Shown here one piece after another: positions 53,530 through 62,755 of a stretch of DNA of 64,000 nt. This stretch comes from CAZUMH01 sp964621645 (GTDB taxonomy: Bacteria; Zhuqueibacterota; QNDG01; JAGLOF01), in NCBI GenBank assembly GCA_964621645.1, contig CAZUMH010000008.1:1-64000 (forward strand). The letters run 5' to 3'. Position numbers and translations under genes: made by a program. Each line of letters opens with the position of its first letter. Position 1 is the stretch's first letter. The notes beneath the pieces are model-generated. The model made no database searches and was not told the DNA's origin. It saw only the letters and a list, made by a program, of their open reading frames with translations.

Positions 53530-54218
53530 CCGGACAGGAACGCACTGTATTCAGTCATGAGCAGTGGCTGGAGGGCGTGGTGCTTCCTGTCAATAAACCG
53601 GCAGGATTAACTTCATTTGATGTCGTGCGCCGGATCCGGTCCTGGGCCGGAGTGAAGAAGGTAGGTCATGCCGGAACGCTGGATCCCATGGCAACCGGGG
53701 TTCTCGTTATATGCACCGGGAAAGCGACCAAACAGGTATCCCGTTTTATGGAAATGGAAAAAGAGTACGAGGGAGTTATCCTTCTTGGAAAACGCTCGGA
53801 TACGGATGACCTGGAAGGAGCCATACTGGATGAGCGCCGGGTCCCGGATTTCACCGATAGAAAAGTATCGGACACTGTTTCCCTTTTCTCGGGAGAAATT
53901 GAACAGGTGCCGCCTCTGTATTCCGCATTGAAGTATAAGGGCAAGCGCATGTACCAGCTGGCCAGAAGCGGTGAAAAACCGACCCCTGAAAAGAGAAAGG
54001 TCTTTGTTCATAAAATTGAAATCACGGACTGGAATAATCCCGAATTATCAGTACGGGTGGTCTGCGGCAGAGGGACATATATCCGGGCGATTGCGAGGGA
54101 TGTCGGAGAGATATTGGGTACAGGAGGATTGCTGAAATCACTGGTGAGAACCAGAGTAGGGGATTATGATCTTAAGGATGCTGTTGAGCTTAACAAAGTA
54201 AGGGAATTTGTTGCGTGA
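53526..54218 (+). CDS. truB: tRNA pseudouridine-55 synthase TruB
   Basis: 230 residues. The catalytic aspartate is D53 in KVGHAGTLDPMATGVL, with VNKPAGLTSFDVV before it. The thumb loop and C-terminal catalytic fold (RVVCGRGTYIRAIARDVGEILG) are intact. The protein is short and lacks a PUA tail, as in many FCB bacteria. It makes pseudouridine 55 in the T arm of tRNAs. ATGA overlap with nrnA and GTGA overlap with ribF show coupled translation. Confidence 0.95.
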   Translation: MTGQERTVFSHEQWLEGVVLPVNKPAGLTSFDVVRRIRSWAGVKKVGHAGTLDPMATGVLVICTGKATKQVSRFMEMEKEYEGVILLGKRSDTDDLEGAILDERRVPDFTDRKVSDTVSLFSGEIEQVPPLYSALKYKGKRMYQLARSGEKPTPEKRKVFVHKIEITDWNNPELSVRVVCGRGTYIRAIARDVGEILGTGGLLKSLVRTRVGDYDLKDAVELNKVREFVA

Positions 54219-55144
54219 AGGTCTTCAGATCCATCGATGAGCTGCCCCGGGTAGAGAATACGGCTGTCACCGTAGGGACATTCGACGGCATACATCGTGG
54301 TCATAAGAAAATCCTGGAAGCACTTACCGATGCGGCTCGAATGAACAGGGGACGCAGCCTGCTTCTCACCTTCAGTCCTCATCCCTCCCAGGTAGTGAGC
54401 AGGGAAAGAGTGAAACTGCTGACGACACTGGAGGAGAAGGTGACCATCCTGAAAGAGTGGGGCCTGGATACACTGATGGTAATCCAGTTTACCGAGAAAA
54501 TCGCCCGGATGGAACCGGATGTTTTCATCAGGGACTGGCTGGTAGAAAAAGCCGGAGCTACAGCGGTCGTGGCCGGATTTAATCACGCTTTCGGTTACCG
54601 GCGCAGAGGTAATGATGATCTTCTGGAAGAATTAGCGAGGATCTATGGTTTTACCGTCCATATTGTGCCCCCGGTTTATCATAATGAAACCAGGATCAGC
54701 AGTACCGAGATCCGCCATCTGTTAAATAATGGCGATGTGGAATTGGCAAGTTACATGTTGGGAAGGAACTACACCTTGTCCGGCATCGTCATGAAGGGAA
54801 AAATGATCGGAACCAAACTTGGATTTCCTACGGCAAATCTTCAGGTGAACGATTCCGGCAAACTGATCCCGGCAGACGGTGTATATGCGGTGATAGCGAG
54901 GCTTGATGGTACAACCTATCGCGCCATGGCCAATATCGGATATCAGCCAACTATCCCTGGAGGCGGTTTCGGTTTGGAGGTCCATCTCCATGATTTTAAA
55001 GGAGATTTATACGGGCAAAAATTATCAATTGAATTTATTAATCGAATCAGAGAAGAAAAAAAGTTTGCAAGTCGGGAAGCCCTGGTAAAACAGCTGATAT
55101 GTGACAGCCGTGTTTCACAGGATATCCTGGCGGACAGAATCTAG
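54215..55144 (+). CDS. ribF: Bifunctional riboflavin kinase/FAD synthetase
   Basis: 309 residues. N-terminal FAD synthetase domain (VGTFDGIHRGHKKIL, then FNHAFGYRRRGN and ISSTEIRHLLNNGDVE) and C-terminal flavokinase domain (about 185-305: GKMIGTKLGFPTANL, IGYQPTIPGG and the LYGQKLSIEFINRIREEKKF end). It turns riboflavin into FMN and FAD. The start is GTG at 54215, overlapping truB. Its place before rpsO is frequent in bacteria. Confidence 0.95.
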   Translation: MKVFRSIDELPRVENTAVTVGTFDGIHRGHKKILEALTDAARMNRGRSLLLTFSPHPSQVVSRERVKLLTTLEEKVTILKEWGLDTLMVIQFTEKIARMEPDVFIRDWLVEKAGATAVVAGFNHAFGYRRRGNDDLLEELARIYGFTVHIVPPVYHNETRISSTEIRHLLNNGDVELASYMLGRNYTLSGIVMKGKMIGTKLGFPTANLQVNDSGKLIPADGVYAVIARLDGTTYRAMANIGYQPTIPGGGFGLEVHLHDFKGDLYGQKLSIEFINRIREEKKFASREALVKQLICDSRVSQDILADRI

Positions 55145-55153
55145 GAGGAAGAA

Positions 55154-55423
55154 ATGGTTTTGACAAAAGAACAGAAAGAAGAGTTGACGAAGAAATTCGG
55201 AAGCAATGAGACCGATACCGGCAATACAAAGGTACAGATCGCCATCTTAAGCGAACGGATAAAGGAGTTAACGGGACATCTGAAGACCCATAAAAAGGAT
55301 AATCATTCCAGACGGGGGCTGCTGAAACTGGTAGGCAAGAGGCGCCGTCTTCTTGATTACTTGAGAAAGCATGATCTTGATACGTACAGAACGCTGATTA
55401 AGCAACTGGGTATCCGCAGATGA
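55154..55423 (+). CDS. rpsO: Ribosomal protein S15
   Basis: 89 residues, the standard length. The S15 core is readable: FGSNETDTGNTKVQIAILSERI, LTGHLKTHKKDNHSRRGLL and KRRRLLDYLRKHDLDTYR. It binds 16S rRNA helices 20-22 and starts platform assembly. The ATG has AGGAGGAA upstream. It is followed after 82 bases by pnp, the classic rpsO-pnp pair. Confidence 0.98.
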   Translation: MVLTKEQKEELTKKFGSNETDTGNTKVQIAILSERIKELTGHLKTHKKDNHSRRGLLKLVGKRRRLLDYLRKHDLDTYRTLIKQLGIRR

Positions 55424-55448
55424 AGGATCCTGGGGTTTATTTATCAAG

Positions 55449-55495
55449 GAGATAAAATATGTTATTAGGAAACCCCTGCGAGATAAAATATGTTA
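55449..55495 (+). repeat. 31-base tandem duplication in the pnp leader
   Basis: GAGATAAAATATGTTA occurs at 55449-55464 and again at 55480-55495, exactly 31 bases apart. The first copy is preceded by AAG, giving a full AAGGAG site, the second is not. A stem GGGGTTT (55432-55438) with AAACCCC (55470-55476) encloses the first copy and its ribosome binding site. Confidence 0.75.
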
Positions 55496-55515
55496 GGAGT
55501 ATGAAATGCAATTAA
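55459..55515 (+). CDS. Possible leader peptide overlapping the pnp start
   Basis: An 18-codon frame reading MLLGNPCEIKYVRSMKCN. Its ATG has AAGGAG seven bases upstream, a better site than many genes here, and its TAA (55513-55515) lies ten bases inside pnp, in another frame. Such an arrangement would couple pnp translation to the leader ORF. It could also be a by-product of the 31-base duplication. No homologue is known to me. Confidence 0.4.
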   Translation: MLLGNPCEIKYVRSMKCN

Positions 55516-57581
55516 AGAAAAGTATTACAATAGGTGGACGTGAACTGACGATCGAGACAGGAAAGATCGCAAAACAAGCGGATGGCTCAGCCCTGGTGCA
55601 ATATGGAGATACAGTCATTTTAGCTACGGCAGTAGCGAGCAAAGAACCAATTGAAGACAGAGGATTTTTCCCTCTTTCAGTTGAATATCGTGAAAAGACA
55701 TATGCGGTCGGTAAAATCCCCGGAGGATTCTTCAAAAGGGAAGGGAGACCTCACGAGAAAGAGGTACTCAGTGCTCGTCAGATAGACCGGCCCATCCGGC
55801 CTCTTTTCCCGCAAAATTTTAATTATGAGGTTCAGGTTGTCGTTACTATCCTGTCATCTGACAGGGAAAATGATGCTGATGTTCTTGGTCTGATCGGTGC
55901 ATCGACAGCCTTGTCTATTTCAGACATTCCATTTGACGGGCCCATCGCAGCAGCCAGAGTGGGGCGGATAGATGGAAAACTCGTCGTCAATCCCACCTTC
56001 AGTGAACTGGAACAAAGTGATATGAACATCATCGTTGCCGCTTCGAAAGAAGCGCTTGCCATGGTTGAAGGTGAAGCAGGAGAAATATCAGAAGAGGACA
56101 TGCTGGAAGCGCTTACGCTTGCACATGATGAAATAAAGAAAATTATCGCTTTGGAAGAAAGTATCGTCTCCGAGGTGGGTAAGCCTAAAAGAGAACTCCC
56201 GGCCGTTGAGGTCAATGAAGAATTGGAAGCGAAAGTCCGGGGACTTGCAGAGGATCCCCTGAAAAAAGCTTTGTTTATCAAGGAAAAACTTGCGAGACAG
56301 GCGGCCAAACGACAGGTTAAAAATGCTGTTTGGGAGCAATTACAGGAAGAATATCCGGATGGCGCCATGAAGATATCGAATATCATTCATGACATCGAGA
56401 AAGAAATAGTCCGCGCTATGATTCTCAATGATAAAAAACGGATTGACGGACGTTCCCACGAAGACATCCGCCCCATTACCTGCGAAGTCGGTGTTCTGCC
56501 CAGGACTCACGGATCAGCTCTTTTCACCAGAGGGGAGACCCAGAGTCTCACGGTTACCACGCTGGGAACCAAAGTTGACGAACAGAAGATTGAGGGACTG
56601 GATGGAGAATCCTGGAAGAGTTATATGCTGCACTATAACTTCCCTCCCTTCAGTGTGGGAGAAGTAAAGAGATTTATGGGGCCAAGCCGTCGTGAAATAG
56701 GACATGGAAACCTGGCAGAAAGAGCCTTGAAACCGATGATCCCTTCCGAGGAACAATTTCCCTATACGATCCGAATCGTGTCAGACATTCTTGAGTCCAA
56801 TGGATCTTCCTCCATGGCTACAGTCTGTGCCGGCTCCTTGTCCCTCATGGACGCGGGGGTTCCCGTAAAGACTCCGGTAGCAGGAATAGCTATGGGATTG
56901 ATAAAGGAAGATGACAAAGTAGCCATCCTTACCGACATACTCGGTGATGAAGATCATCTCGGCGATATGGACTTCAAAGTGGCAGGTACCAGAACAGGTA
57001 TTACCGCCGTGCAAATGGATATCAAGATCAGCGGCATTTCCACGGATTTGATGCGGAAGGCTTTAGCGGACGCTCATATCGCTCGCCAGAAGATACTCGA
57101 TATCATGGATAGTACCATCAGCGCCCCTAGAGAGAATCTTTCACCCTATGCGCCCCGTATCGTTGCTATCCACATCGATGTGGAAGATATCGGAATGGTA
57201 ATCGGACCAGGCGGCAAGATGATACGTGAAATAATCGAGAAATCCGGTGCTGAAGTTAATATTGACGATGACGGAACAGTACAGATCGCTTCAACCGATG
57301 AAGAGGCCTGTCAGATAGCCATCGAGATGATAGAAAACCTGGTCCAGAAACCTGAGATAGGGAAGGCCTATAAGGGCAAAGTGAAGAAGATTACAAATTT
57401 CGGAGCTTTTGTCGAGATTCTTCCCGGCCGCGAAGGACTGTTACATATTTCCGAGATCGCGCTGGAAAGAGTCAATAAAGTTGAGGATCATCTGAAGGTG
57501 GGACAGGAGGTGGAAGTTAAATTATTAAAGATAACACCGGAAGGCAAACTGGATCTAAGCCGAAAAGCACTGCTCAAATGA
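55506..57581 (+). CDS. pnp: Polyribonucleotide nucleotidyltransferase (PNPase)
   Basis: 691 residues. Two RNase PH domains (about 1-140 and 310-530, the second with FPPFSVGEVKRFMGPSRREIGHG), an all-alpha linker, a KH domain (IVIGPGGKMIREIIEKSG-like, here MVIGPGGKMIREIIEKSG) and an S1 domain at the end (GKAYKGKVKKITNFGAFVEILPGREGLLHISEI). It degrades RNA 3' to 5' with phosphate. AGGAG is six bases before the ATG. The leader holds a duplication and a short overlapping ORF, a likely site of regulation; pnp mRNA is autoregulated in other bacteria. Confidence 0.97.
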   Translation: MQLKKSITIGGRELTIETGKIAKQADGSALVQYGDTVILATAVASKEPIEDRGFFPLSVEYREKTYAVGKIPGGFFKREGRPHEKEVLSARQIDRPIRPLFPQNFNYEVQVVVTILSSDRENDADVLGLIGASTALSISDIPFDGPIAAARVGRIDGKLVVNPTFSELEQSDMNIIVAASKEALAMVEGEAGEISEEDMLEALTLAHDEIKKIIALEESIVSEVGKPKRELPAVEVNEELEAKVRGLAEDPLKKALFIKEKLARQAAKRQVKNAVWEQLQEEYPDGAMKISNIIHDIEKEIVRAMILNDKKRIDGRSHEDIRPITCEVGVLPRTHGSALFTRGETQSLTVTTLGTKVDEQKIEGLDGESWKSYMLHYNFPPFSVGEVKRFMGPSRREIGHGNLAERALKPMIPSEEQFPYTIRIVSDILESNGSSSMATVCAGSLSLMDAGVPVKTPVAGIAMGLIKEDDKVAILTDILGDEDHLGDMDFKVAGTRTGITAVQMDIKISGISTDLMRKALADAHIARQKILDIMDSTISAPRENLSPYAPRIVAIHIDVEDIGMVIGPGGKMIREIIEKSGAEVNIDDDGTVQIASTDEEACQIAIEMIENLVQKPEIGKAYKGKVKKITNFGAFVEILPGREGLLHISEIALERVNKVEDHLKVGQEVEVKLLKITPEGKLDLSRKALLK

Positions 57582-57615
57582 ATTCATAATACTGTATGCG
57601 CCGGAGGAAGCAGGT

Positions 57616-58818
57616 ATGGCATCTCTTAATATATCCTCAAGAGGACGTAACACTCCTCCATCCCCCATCCGTAAATTGGCTGTTTATGCCGATGAGGCCA
57701 AGAAAAGGGGAACAAAAGTATTTCATCTCAATATCGGCCAGCCGGACATAGCAACACCGCCTGAATTTTATGCAGCAGTACGGGATTACCATAATCCCGT
57801 GCTGGCATATAACCCTTCCAACGGCATCCCGGCGCTTCGTGAGAGTTTATGTAAATACTATCATCGAAATGGACTGAAAACGGTGACCGAAAACGACATC
57901 ATGGTTACTACGGCCGGCAGTGAGGCAGTGCTTTTTGCCATGATGGCGGTTGCCGATCCAGGTGATGAAATCATCACCTTTGAGCCGTTCTATCCCAATT
58001 ATAACGGCTTTTCCAGAATGGCTGGGATTAATCTAGTCCCTGTCGCCACCGATCCGGCCACAGGGTATCATTTGCCGCCTATCGATACTATCTCACCGTT
58101 TATCAACGAGAAGACCAGAGCCATTCTCATCTGCAGTCCCAATAATCCGACCGGAACAGTGCTCACCTATGAAGAGATGGAAGAAATAGCTTCTTTAGCC
58201 CGTGAGCACAACCTTTTCATCATTTCCGATGAAGTCTACCGGGAATTCGTTTTCGAGGGGAAAGCGGTAAGCATCCTGGCTATCCCAGAAATTGAACAGC
58301 ATGCCATCATCACAGACAGCCTCTCAAAACGTTACAGTGCCTGCGGCGCTCGCATAGGCTGTGTCGTTTCGAAAAACATGGATGTGATGGATACAATACT
58401 GAAGTTTGGGCAAGCCCGTCTGTGCCCGCCCACCCTGGAGCAAATAGGCGCGGTTGCCGTGGTTGAAGCAGGTGATGCCTACTTTCCCGGAATGCTGAAG
58501 GAATATAAGGCAAGAAGAGACGTTCTCTATGAGGGTTTGCAGTCTATAGAGGGCGTGGAAGTGAAAAGACCGGGAGGCGCCTTCTATATGATGGTAACGT
58601 TTCCGGTCGCCGATATTGAAGATTTCGCTCGCTGGCTTCTCACAGATTTCACGCTTGAAGGTGAAACGGTCATGATCGCTCCCGGTCCTGGATTCTATGT
58701 ATCAGCCGGAAAAGGCAGGCAGGAAGCACGTATTGCCTATGTCCTGAATACCGAGGAATTGAAGAGATCCCTGAAAATACTTGAAGAGGGTCTGAGCATT
58801 TACCGATCTCGGGGATAA
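57616..58818 (+). CDS. PLP-dependent aminotransferase, class I/II
   Basis: 400 residues with the aspartate-aminotransferase fold. ICSPNNPTGTVL binds the cofactor phosphate region, ISDEVYREFVF has the Asp that contacts the pyridine nitrogen, and DSLSKRYSACGARIG holds the Schiff-base lysine. It probably makes or uses an aromatic or aspartate-type amino acid; the exact substrate is not clear. GGAGG lies before the ATG. It begins 34 bases after pnp and may be read from the same transcript. Confidence 0.93.
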   Translation: MASLNISSRGRNTPPSPIRKLAVYADEAKKRGTKVFHLNIGQPDIATPPEFYAAVRDYHNPVLAYNPSNGIPALRESLCKYYHRNGLKTVTENDIMVTTAGSEAVLFAMMAVADPGDEIITFEPFYPNYNGFSRMAGINLVPVATDPATGYHLPPIDTISPFINEKTRAILICSPNNPTGTVLTYEEMEEIASLAREHNLFIISDEVYREFVFEGKAVSILAIPEIEQHAIITDSLSKRYSACGARIGCVVSKNMDVMDTILKFGQARLCPPTLEQIGAVAVVEAGDAYFPGMLKEYKARRDVLYEGLQSIEGVEVKRPGGAFYMMVTFPVADIEDFARWLLTDFTLEGETVMIAPGPGFYVSAGKGRQEARIAYVLNTEELKRSLKILEEGLSIYRSRG

Positions 58819-58823
58819 ACCGA

Positions 58824-59615
58824 GTGACAAATCAATCCATCCATCACGTTCCAATTCTCACTTTTCATAAAGTGGATAACAGTTTTGAATGGGGGGTCAC
58901 CCGTGTGACTCCCCGTTGTTTCAAACATGTCATACGCTATTTACATGAACATGGCTATACCAGTCTGAATATGTCAGCATTATGTACTCTCAGGGCTGTG
59001 CCTCCCAAAAGTATTGTTATTACCTTCGATGATGGATATGATTCGATATATACATACGCATATCCCATCTTGCAGGAATATGGATTTCATGCCACTATTT
59101 TCATTATTTCTGGCTATATTGGATTGCTGAACAGATGGGATGTTAATCTAGGAGGCAGGCTCTTTCAGCATATATCCAGGCAACATATCACGGAACTCCA
59201 TGAAAACGGATGGGAGATCGGTTCACATACAGTTAATCATCCCGATTTGACCCGCGTTACACCGGATCAGGTGCGGGAAGAATTACGGACGTCAAAGGAA
59301 CAGCTGGAAGAGATACTGGGAAGCAGTGTTGCATCAGTCAGTTTTCCTTTTGGGCGATACTCCCGATCTATCATCACATCTGCTGCAGAAGCAGGCTATT
59401 CCTGCTGCTGCGGTTTTTGGAGGAAACCCTGGACCAGAGAATTACAAGAACCATTTGTTTTTGAGAGAAAAGCTTTTTATCTTTTTGATAACATTCTCAA
59501 TTTAAAGGCAAAAATCGACGGTGGTGCGTTATCAAAAATAGAAAATATAAAACTGAGAATTATTAATTTCTGTTCCCACGGAACCGCTCTGGTTAAACCG
59601 CACAACTTACGATAA
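58824..59615 (+). CDS. Polysaccharide deacetylase (NodB, CE4 family)
   Basis: 263 residues. The NodB domain shows VPILTFHKVDN, TFDDGYDSIYTYAYPILQ (metal and catalytic Asp pair), GSHTVNHPDLTRV (His-x3-His metal ligands) and SFPFGRYS. It removes acetyl groups from an N-acetyl sugar polymer, such as peptidoglycan or an exopolysaccharide. There is no signal peptide, which is unusual for an envelope-acting enzyme. The start is GTG at 58824, five bases after the aminotransferase stop. Confidence 0.9.
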   Translation: MTNQSIHHVPILTFHKVDNSFEWGVTRVTPRCFKHVIRYLHEHGYTSLNMSALCTLRAVPPKSIVITFDDGYDSIYTYAYPILQEYGFHATIFIISGYIGLLNRWDVNLGGRLFQHISRQHITELHENGWEIGSHTVNHPDLTRVTPDQVREELRTSKEQLEEILGSSVASVSFPFGRYSRSIITSAAEAGYSCCCGFWRKPWTRELQEPFVFERKAFYLFDNILNLKAKIDGGALSKIENIKLRIINFCSHGTALVKPHNLR

Positions 59616-59656
59616 TACGTCTATTACCCTCCCAAATATACCAGTGGGGGAAAGCC

Positions 59657-60010
59657 ATGGGTTATTTTACCATACGGCGGATATATTATTCAAGTTCCGA
59701 GATATGCAGCATGGCTGGAATATCAGCCCGGCAGCTGCAGATCTGGGAACGAAGCTACCCTTTCTTAAGGGCTGTGAAAAACCGATCCGGGAGAAAATGC
59801 TACAAGCCGGACCAGCTTGATTTCATTAAAAAAATCAAAGAACTCCAAGAAGAGAATCTCAGTGATGAAAGGATAACAGAAATACTGGAGTCAGGGAGAG
59901 CCGTTTCTTCGCATAGTGTCCCCATTGATCCCTGTGATACTATCGTCAGTCAAGTAAAAGAAGGGCTTCTTGAAATCTTACAGATTATTAACCGGGCTCC
60001 GGAGGATTGA
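59657..60010 (+). CDS. MerR-family DNA-binding protein
   Basis: 117 residues with a MerR-type winged helix (about 11-78): YSSSEICSMAGISARQLQIWERSYPFLRA, then KNRSGRKCYKPDQLDFIKKIKEL. A short tail after residue 85 holds no ligand or dimer-binding domain that I know. The WERSYPFL form is close to the CarA/BldC-like branch of MerR proteins. It probably regulates nearby genes. GGGGGAAA lies before the ATG. The stop overlaps the rlmH start. Confidence 0.85.
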   Translation: MGYFTIRRIYYSSSEICSMAGISARQLQIWERSYPFLRAVKNRSGRKCYKPDQLDFIKKIKELQEENLSDERITEILESGRAVSSHSVPIDPCDTIVSQVKEGLLEILQIINRAPED

Positions 60011-60477
60011 TGCAGTTATCCCTTTTTTTCATTGAGACACATAAAAACCGGATAGCCAGGGAGTGGCACGATGAGTACGAAAAACGGATAAATCTTTTTA
60101 ACCGTTTTTCAATAGAAGGGGTAAAGGCGGAAGCTTCATCAGCTATGTCTGAAACCGAAATAATGAAATATGAAGAAAAATTGCTGCGGTCACACCTTAA
60201 GAAAGGCGATTTTCTAATATGCTTGGACAGGAAAGGAAAACACCTCTCATCACTGGATTTCAGCCGATCTTTGGAAAGATGGCAGCTTTCGGGAAACAGG
60301 AGAATATGTTTTATCATCGGCGGTGCCTACGGTCTTTCTCAACAAATACTGGACCAGTCTGATTTTATCCTCTCTCTCTCCCAAATGACTATCCAGCATG
60401 ATCTGGCAAGAATTATCTTGCTCGAGCAACTCTATCGGGCCTTTACTATTATGAAAAAACTGCCTTATCATAAGTGA
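60010..60477 (+). CDS. rlmH: 23S rRNA (pseudouridine-1915-N3) methyltransferase RlmH
   Basis: 155 residues, the usual length for this SPOUT methyltransferase. The cofactor knot reads FIIGGAYGLSQQILDQSDFILSLSQMTIQHDLARIILLEQLYRAFTI, ending in the family's PYHK. It methylates the pseudouridine at position 1915 of 23S rRNA. I prefer the ATG at 60010 (GGAGG upstream) to the TTG at 60007. It overlaps the MerR gene (TGATG), an uncommon neighbour for rlmH. Confidence 0.94.
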   Translation: MQLSLFFIETHKNRIAREWHDEYEKRINLFNRFSIEGVKAEASSAMSETEIMKYEEKLLRSHLKKGDFLICLDRKGKHLSSLDFSRSLERWQLSGNRRICFIIGGAYGLSQQILDQSDFILSLSQMTIQHDLARIILLEQLYRAFTIMKKLPYHK

Positions 60478-60486
60478 ATCGCTCCG

Positions 60487-60945
60487 ATGAATAATGTTCG
60501 AAATAGAAACACCTGTCCACACTGCGGCAAAAGCCTGCCGAAACCACGTAATCCGGTTCCCACGGTAGATGTCATAATCCCCAGGGGGAACTCCATAGTT
60601 CTTATTAAGCGAAGGAATCCTCCGTCGGGATGGGCGTTGCCGGGGGGATTTGTCGATTATGGCGAGACTTTGGAGTACGCAGCCGTACGGGAGGCAAAGG
60701 AAGAAACGGGCCTTGACTGTCATATTCTGGATCTCTTGGGGGTCTATTCAGATCCAAACCGGGATGTCAGGCTGCACACCATTTCAACGGTATTCATTGT
60801 AGACTGGAAGGGAGAAATTCAGGCAGGCGATGATGCCGATGAGGCCGTCTGGTTTCCACTGGAACGACTCCCTGGCACTATTGCTTTCGATCATGCCCGG
60901 ATTATTACTGATTACCAGTGCTGGAAAGAGAGAAATGGAAGATAA
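60487..60945 (+). CDS. Nudix hydrolase, ADP-ribose pyrophosphatase type
   Basis: 152 residues. The Nudix box is complete: GGFVDYGETLEYAAVREAKEETGLD (GX5EX7REUXEEXGU). The N terminus bears CPHCGKSLPKPRNPVPTVDVII, the opening seen in ADP-ribose/NADH pyrophosphatase-like Nudix proteins. It hydrolyses a nucleoside diphosphate derivative. The stop lies 11 bases inside the dinB start region, so the genes are coupled. Confidence 0.92.
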   Translation: MNNVRNRNTCPHCGKSLPKPRNPVPTVDVIIPRGNSIVLIKRRNPPSGWALPGGFVDYGETLEYAAVREAKEETGLDCHILDLLGVYSDPNRDVRLHTISTVFIVDWKGEIQAGDDADEAVWFPLERLPGTIAFDHARIITDYQCWKERNGR

Positions 60946-62191
60946 TCAGCAGCAATCCGGGAAAAAACGTCTCAGTGACCGGACAATTATCCACATTGAT
61001 ATGGATGCGTTTTATGCATCCGTGGAACAGCGGGAACACCCTGAATTTAAAAATAAACCGGTCGTTATCGGAGCCGACCCCAAGGGTGGGAAGGGAAGAG
61101 GAGTTGTTTCTGCGGCTTCCTATGAGGCCAGAAGATTCGGAATCCACTCGGCTCAGCCTATCTCACAAGCCTATAAACGGTGCCCCAAGGCCGTTTTTCT
61201 CCCGGTACGTGGCAGACTTTACGCGGAAGTAAGTAAAAAAATCATGGCGATTTTTAAACGCTATACCCCGTTGATCGAACCTATCAGCCTGGATGAGGCG
61301 TTTCTTGATGTGACCGGATGCAGAAGACTGTTTGGAGATGGAGTCATCCTGGCAAGAAGAATCAAGGAAGATATACTGCAAGAGCAGGCACTCACTGCTT
61401 CTGTGGGCGTGGCACCGAGCAAACTACTGGCGAAAATCGCTTCAGATCTGGATAAACCTGATGGATTCGTTGTTGTTCCTCCCGGAAAAGAAGCGGAGTT
61501 TCTTGATCCGTTGCCGGTTTCACGTCTCTGGGGAGTCGGGCCGGTAATGCTTGAGCGGCTGAAACACCTGGGCATTGATACCATCGGAGGGCTGAGAAGA
61601 CTTACTCTAAAAGAATTGAAAACCATGTACGGAAAAATGGGGGAAGTGTTGTGGAACAGATCCCGCGGTCTGGATGAACGGCCTGTGTGCGCGGAGCATC
61701 AGGTTAAATCCATTTCTAATGAAACCACGTTCCCGGAAGACATAGATGATTTTGAGATCGTGCGGGATGCGGTATGCCGGCTGGCCGAGAAGGTGGGTTA
61801 TCGGTTACGAAACCAGTATTTGACGGCACGTACTGTCGTGCTTAAGATCAGGTTTGCCGATTTCTCAACCTATTCTCGCTCATTTACTGTTGAGGAACAT
61901 TTCCAATCCACTAAGACAATTAAAAATAAATCCCTCGATTTACTCAAGGAATTTTACAAAGAAAGCAGGGCCGTCAGACTGGTCGGTGTTGGTGTCAGTC
62001 AGCTGACAGACGATGAAATGGTGCAGACATCACTTTTCCAGGAAGAGAGTGTAAAGGTCGACAAAGTAGAAAAAACAGTTGATGATATCAGGAAACGCTT
62101 CGGGGAAAATTCTATTATCTCAGGAGCGCACCTTAATTTTTATAAAGAGCATTCAACCTGTCAATCCTCAAGGGGAAAGGAAAAGAAATGA
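60935..62191 (+). CDS. dinB: DNA polymerase IV (Y family)
   Basis: 418 residues. The catalytic carboxylates are in HIDMDAFYASVEQ and SLDEAFLDVTG; the fingers, thumb (helix-hairpin-helix LWGVGPVMLERLKHLGI) and little finger domains follow. A clamp-binding motif QTSLFQE is near residue 383. It bypasses DNA lesions. I use the ATG at 60935; a longer form from 60830 would run through the Nudix gene in another frame. No LexA box was identified upstream, since the gene starts inside its neighbour. Confidence 0.96.
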   Translation: MEDNQQQSGKKRLSDRTIIHIDMDAFYASVEQREHPEFKNKPVVIGADPKGGKGRGVVSAASYEARRFGIHSAQPISQAYKRCPKAVFLPVRGRLYAEVSKKIMAIFKRYTPLIEPISLDEAFLDVTGCRRLFGDGVILARRIKEDILQEQALTASVGVAPSKLLAKIASDLDKPDGFVVVPPGKEAEFLDPLPVSRLWGVGPVMLERLKHLGIDTIGGLRRLTLKELKTMYGKMGEVLWNRSRGLDERPVCAEHQVKSISNETTFPEDIDDFEIVRDAVCRLAEKVGYRLRNQYLTARTVVLKIRFADFSTYSRSFTVEEHFQSTKTIKNKSLDLLKEFYKESRAVRLVGVGVSQLTDDEMVQTSLFQEESVKVDKVEKTVDDIRKRFGENSIISGAHLNFYKEHSTCQSSRGKEKK

Positions 62192-62700
62192 AACAAAAAA
62201 TAGCATCACTTTGTGTAATTCTCTGTCTGGGTTGGTTAAGCTGTGAAAAACCGGTGACAGGTGTACTAAACCTTTTCCCGGGGCCGGGACTGGTAAAAGG
62301 CTGGAGCTGGGATGGTATGCCCAGGCTTATTTCATCTGATGCCGATAGTGAGATACTTCCAAAGGTGGATTGGCTTGAGGCCGGGCAAGCGGCCTACTAT
62401 CGAGGTTCCAGGCAGGATTCTTCTTTTATGGTTACTATCGTTCGGCTGCGGGATTCACTACAGGTAAAACTGGTTCAGGAGTATCTCACGGAGAAAGATG
62501 TTGTTACAAAAAGTGATTCAAGTGTAAGCTGGATTTCCGAAAATGAGGCTTTGATGGTATATGAGGATTATCTCATCATTTTACGTACTGCAAATCATTC
62601 CACTACTGTCATGAAAGGAATGAATCTGGCCTCGGAAGCTGTCCGGAGAAAGATAGCGAAACGTGAGTATGGCAAAACCGAAGGTGCCGGAAGTCTCTAA
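62188..62700 (+). CDS. Probable lipoprotein, function unknown
   Basis: 170 residues. The N terminus (MKQKIASLCVILCLGWLSCEKP) looks like a lipoprotein signal with Cys at about position 19, although the box WLSC is not ideal. The mature part has no motif I recognise. It overlaps the dinB stop (ATGA), so it is translated with it. Its envelope location links it to the next gene rather than to DNA repair. Confidence 0.7.
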   Translation: MKQKIASLCVILCLGWLSCEKPVTGVLNLFPGPGLVKGWSWDGMPRLISSDADSEILPKVDWLEAGQAAYYRGSRQDSSFMVTIVRLRDSLQVKLVQEYLTEKDVVTKSDSSVSWISENEALMVYEDYLIILRTANHSTTVMKGMNLASEAVRRKIAKREYGKTEGAGSL

Positions 62701-62755
62701 TGAGGATAATTACTCCTGACTGCCGAAGAGGTCTGAGTGACAATTTGGAGGTGGA

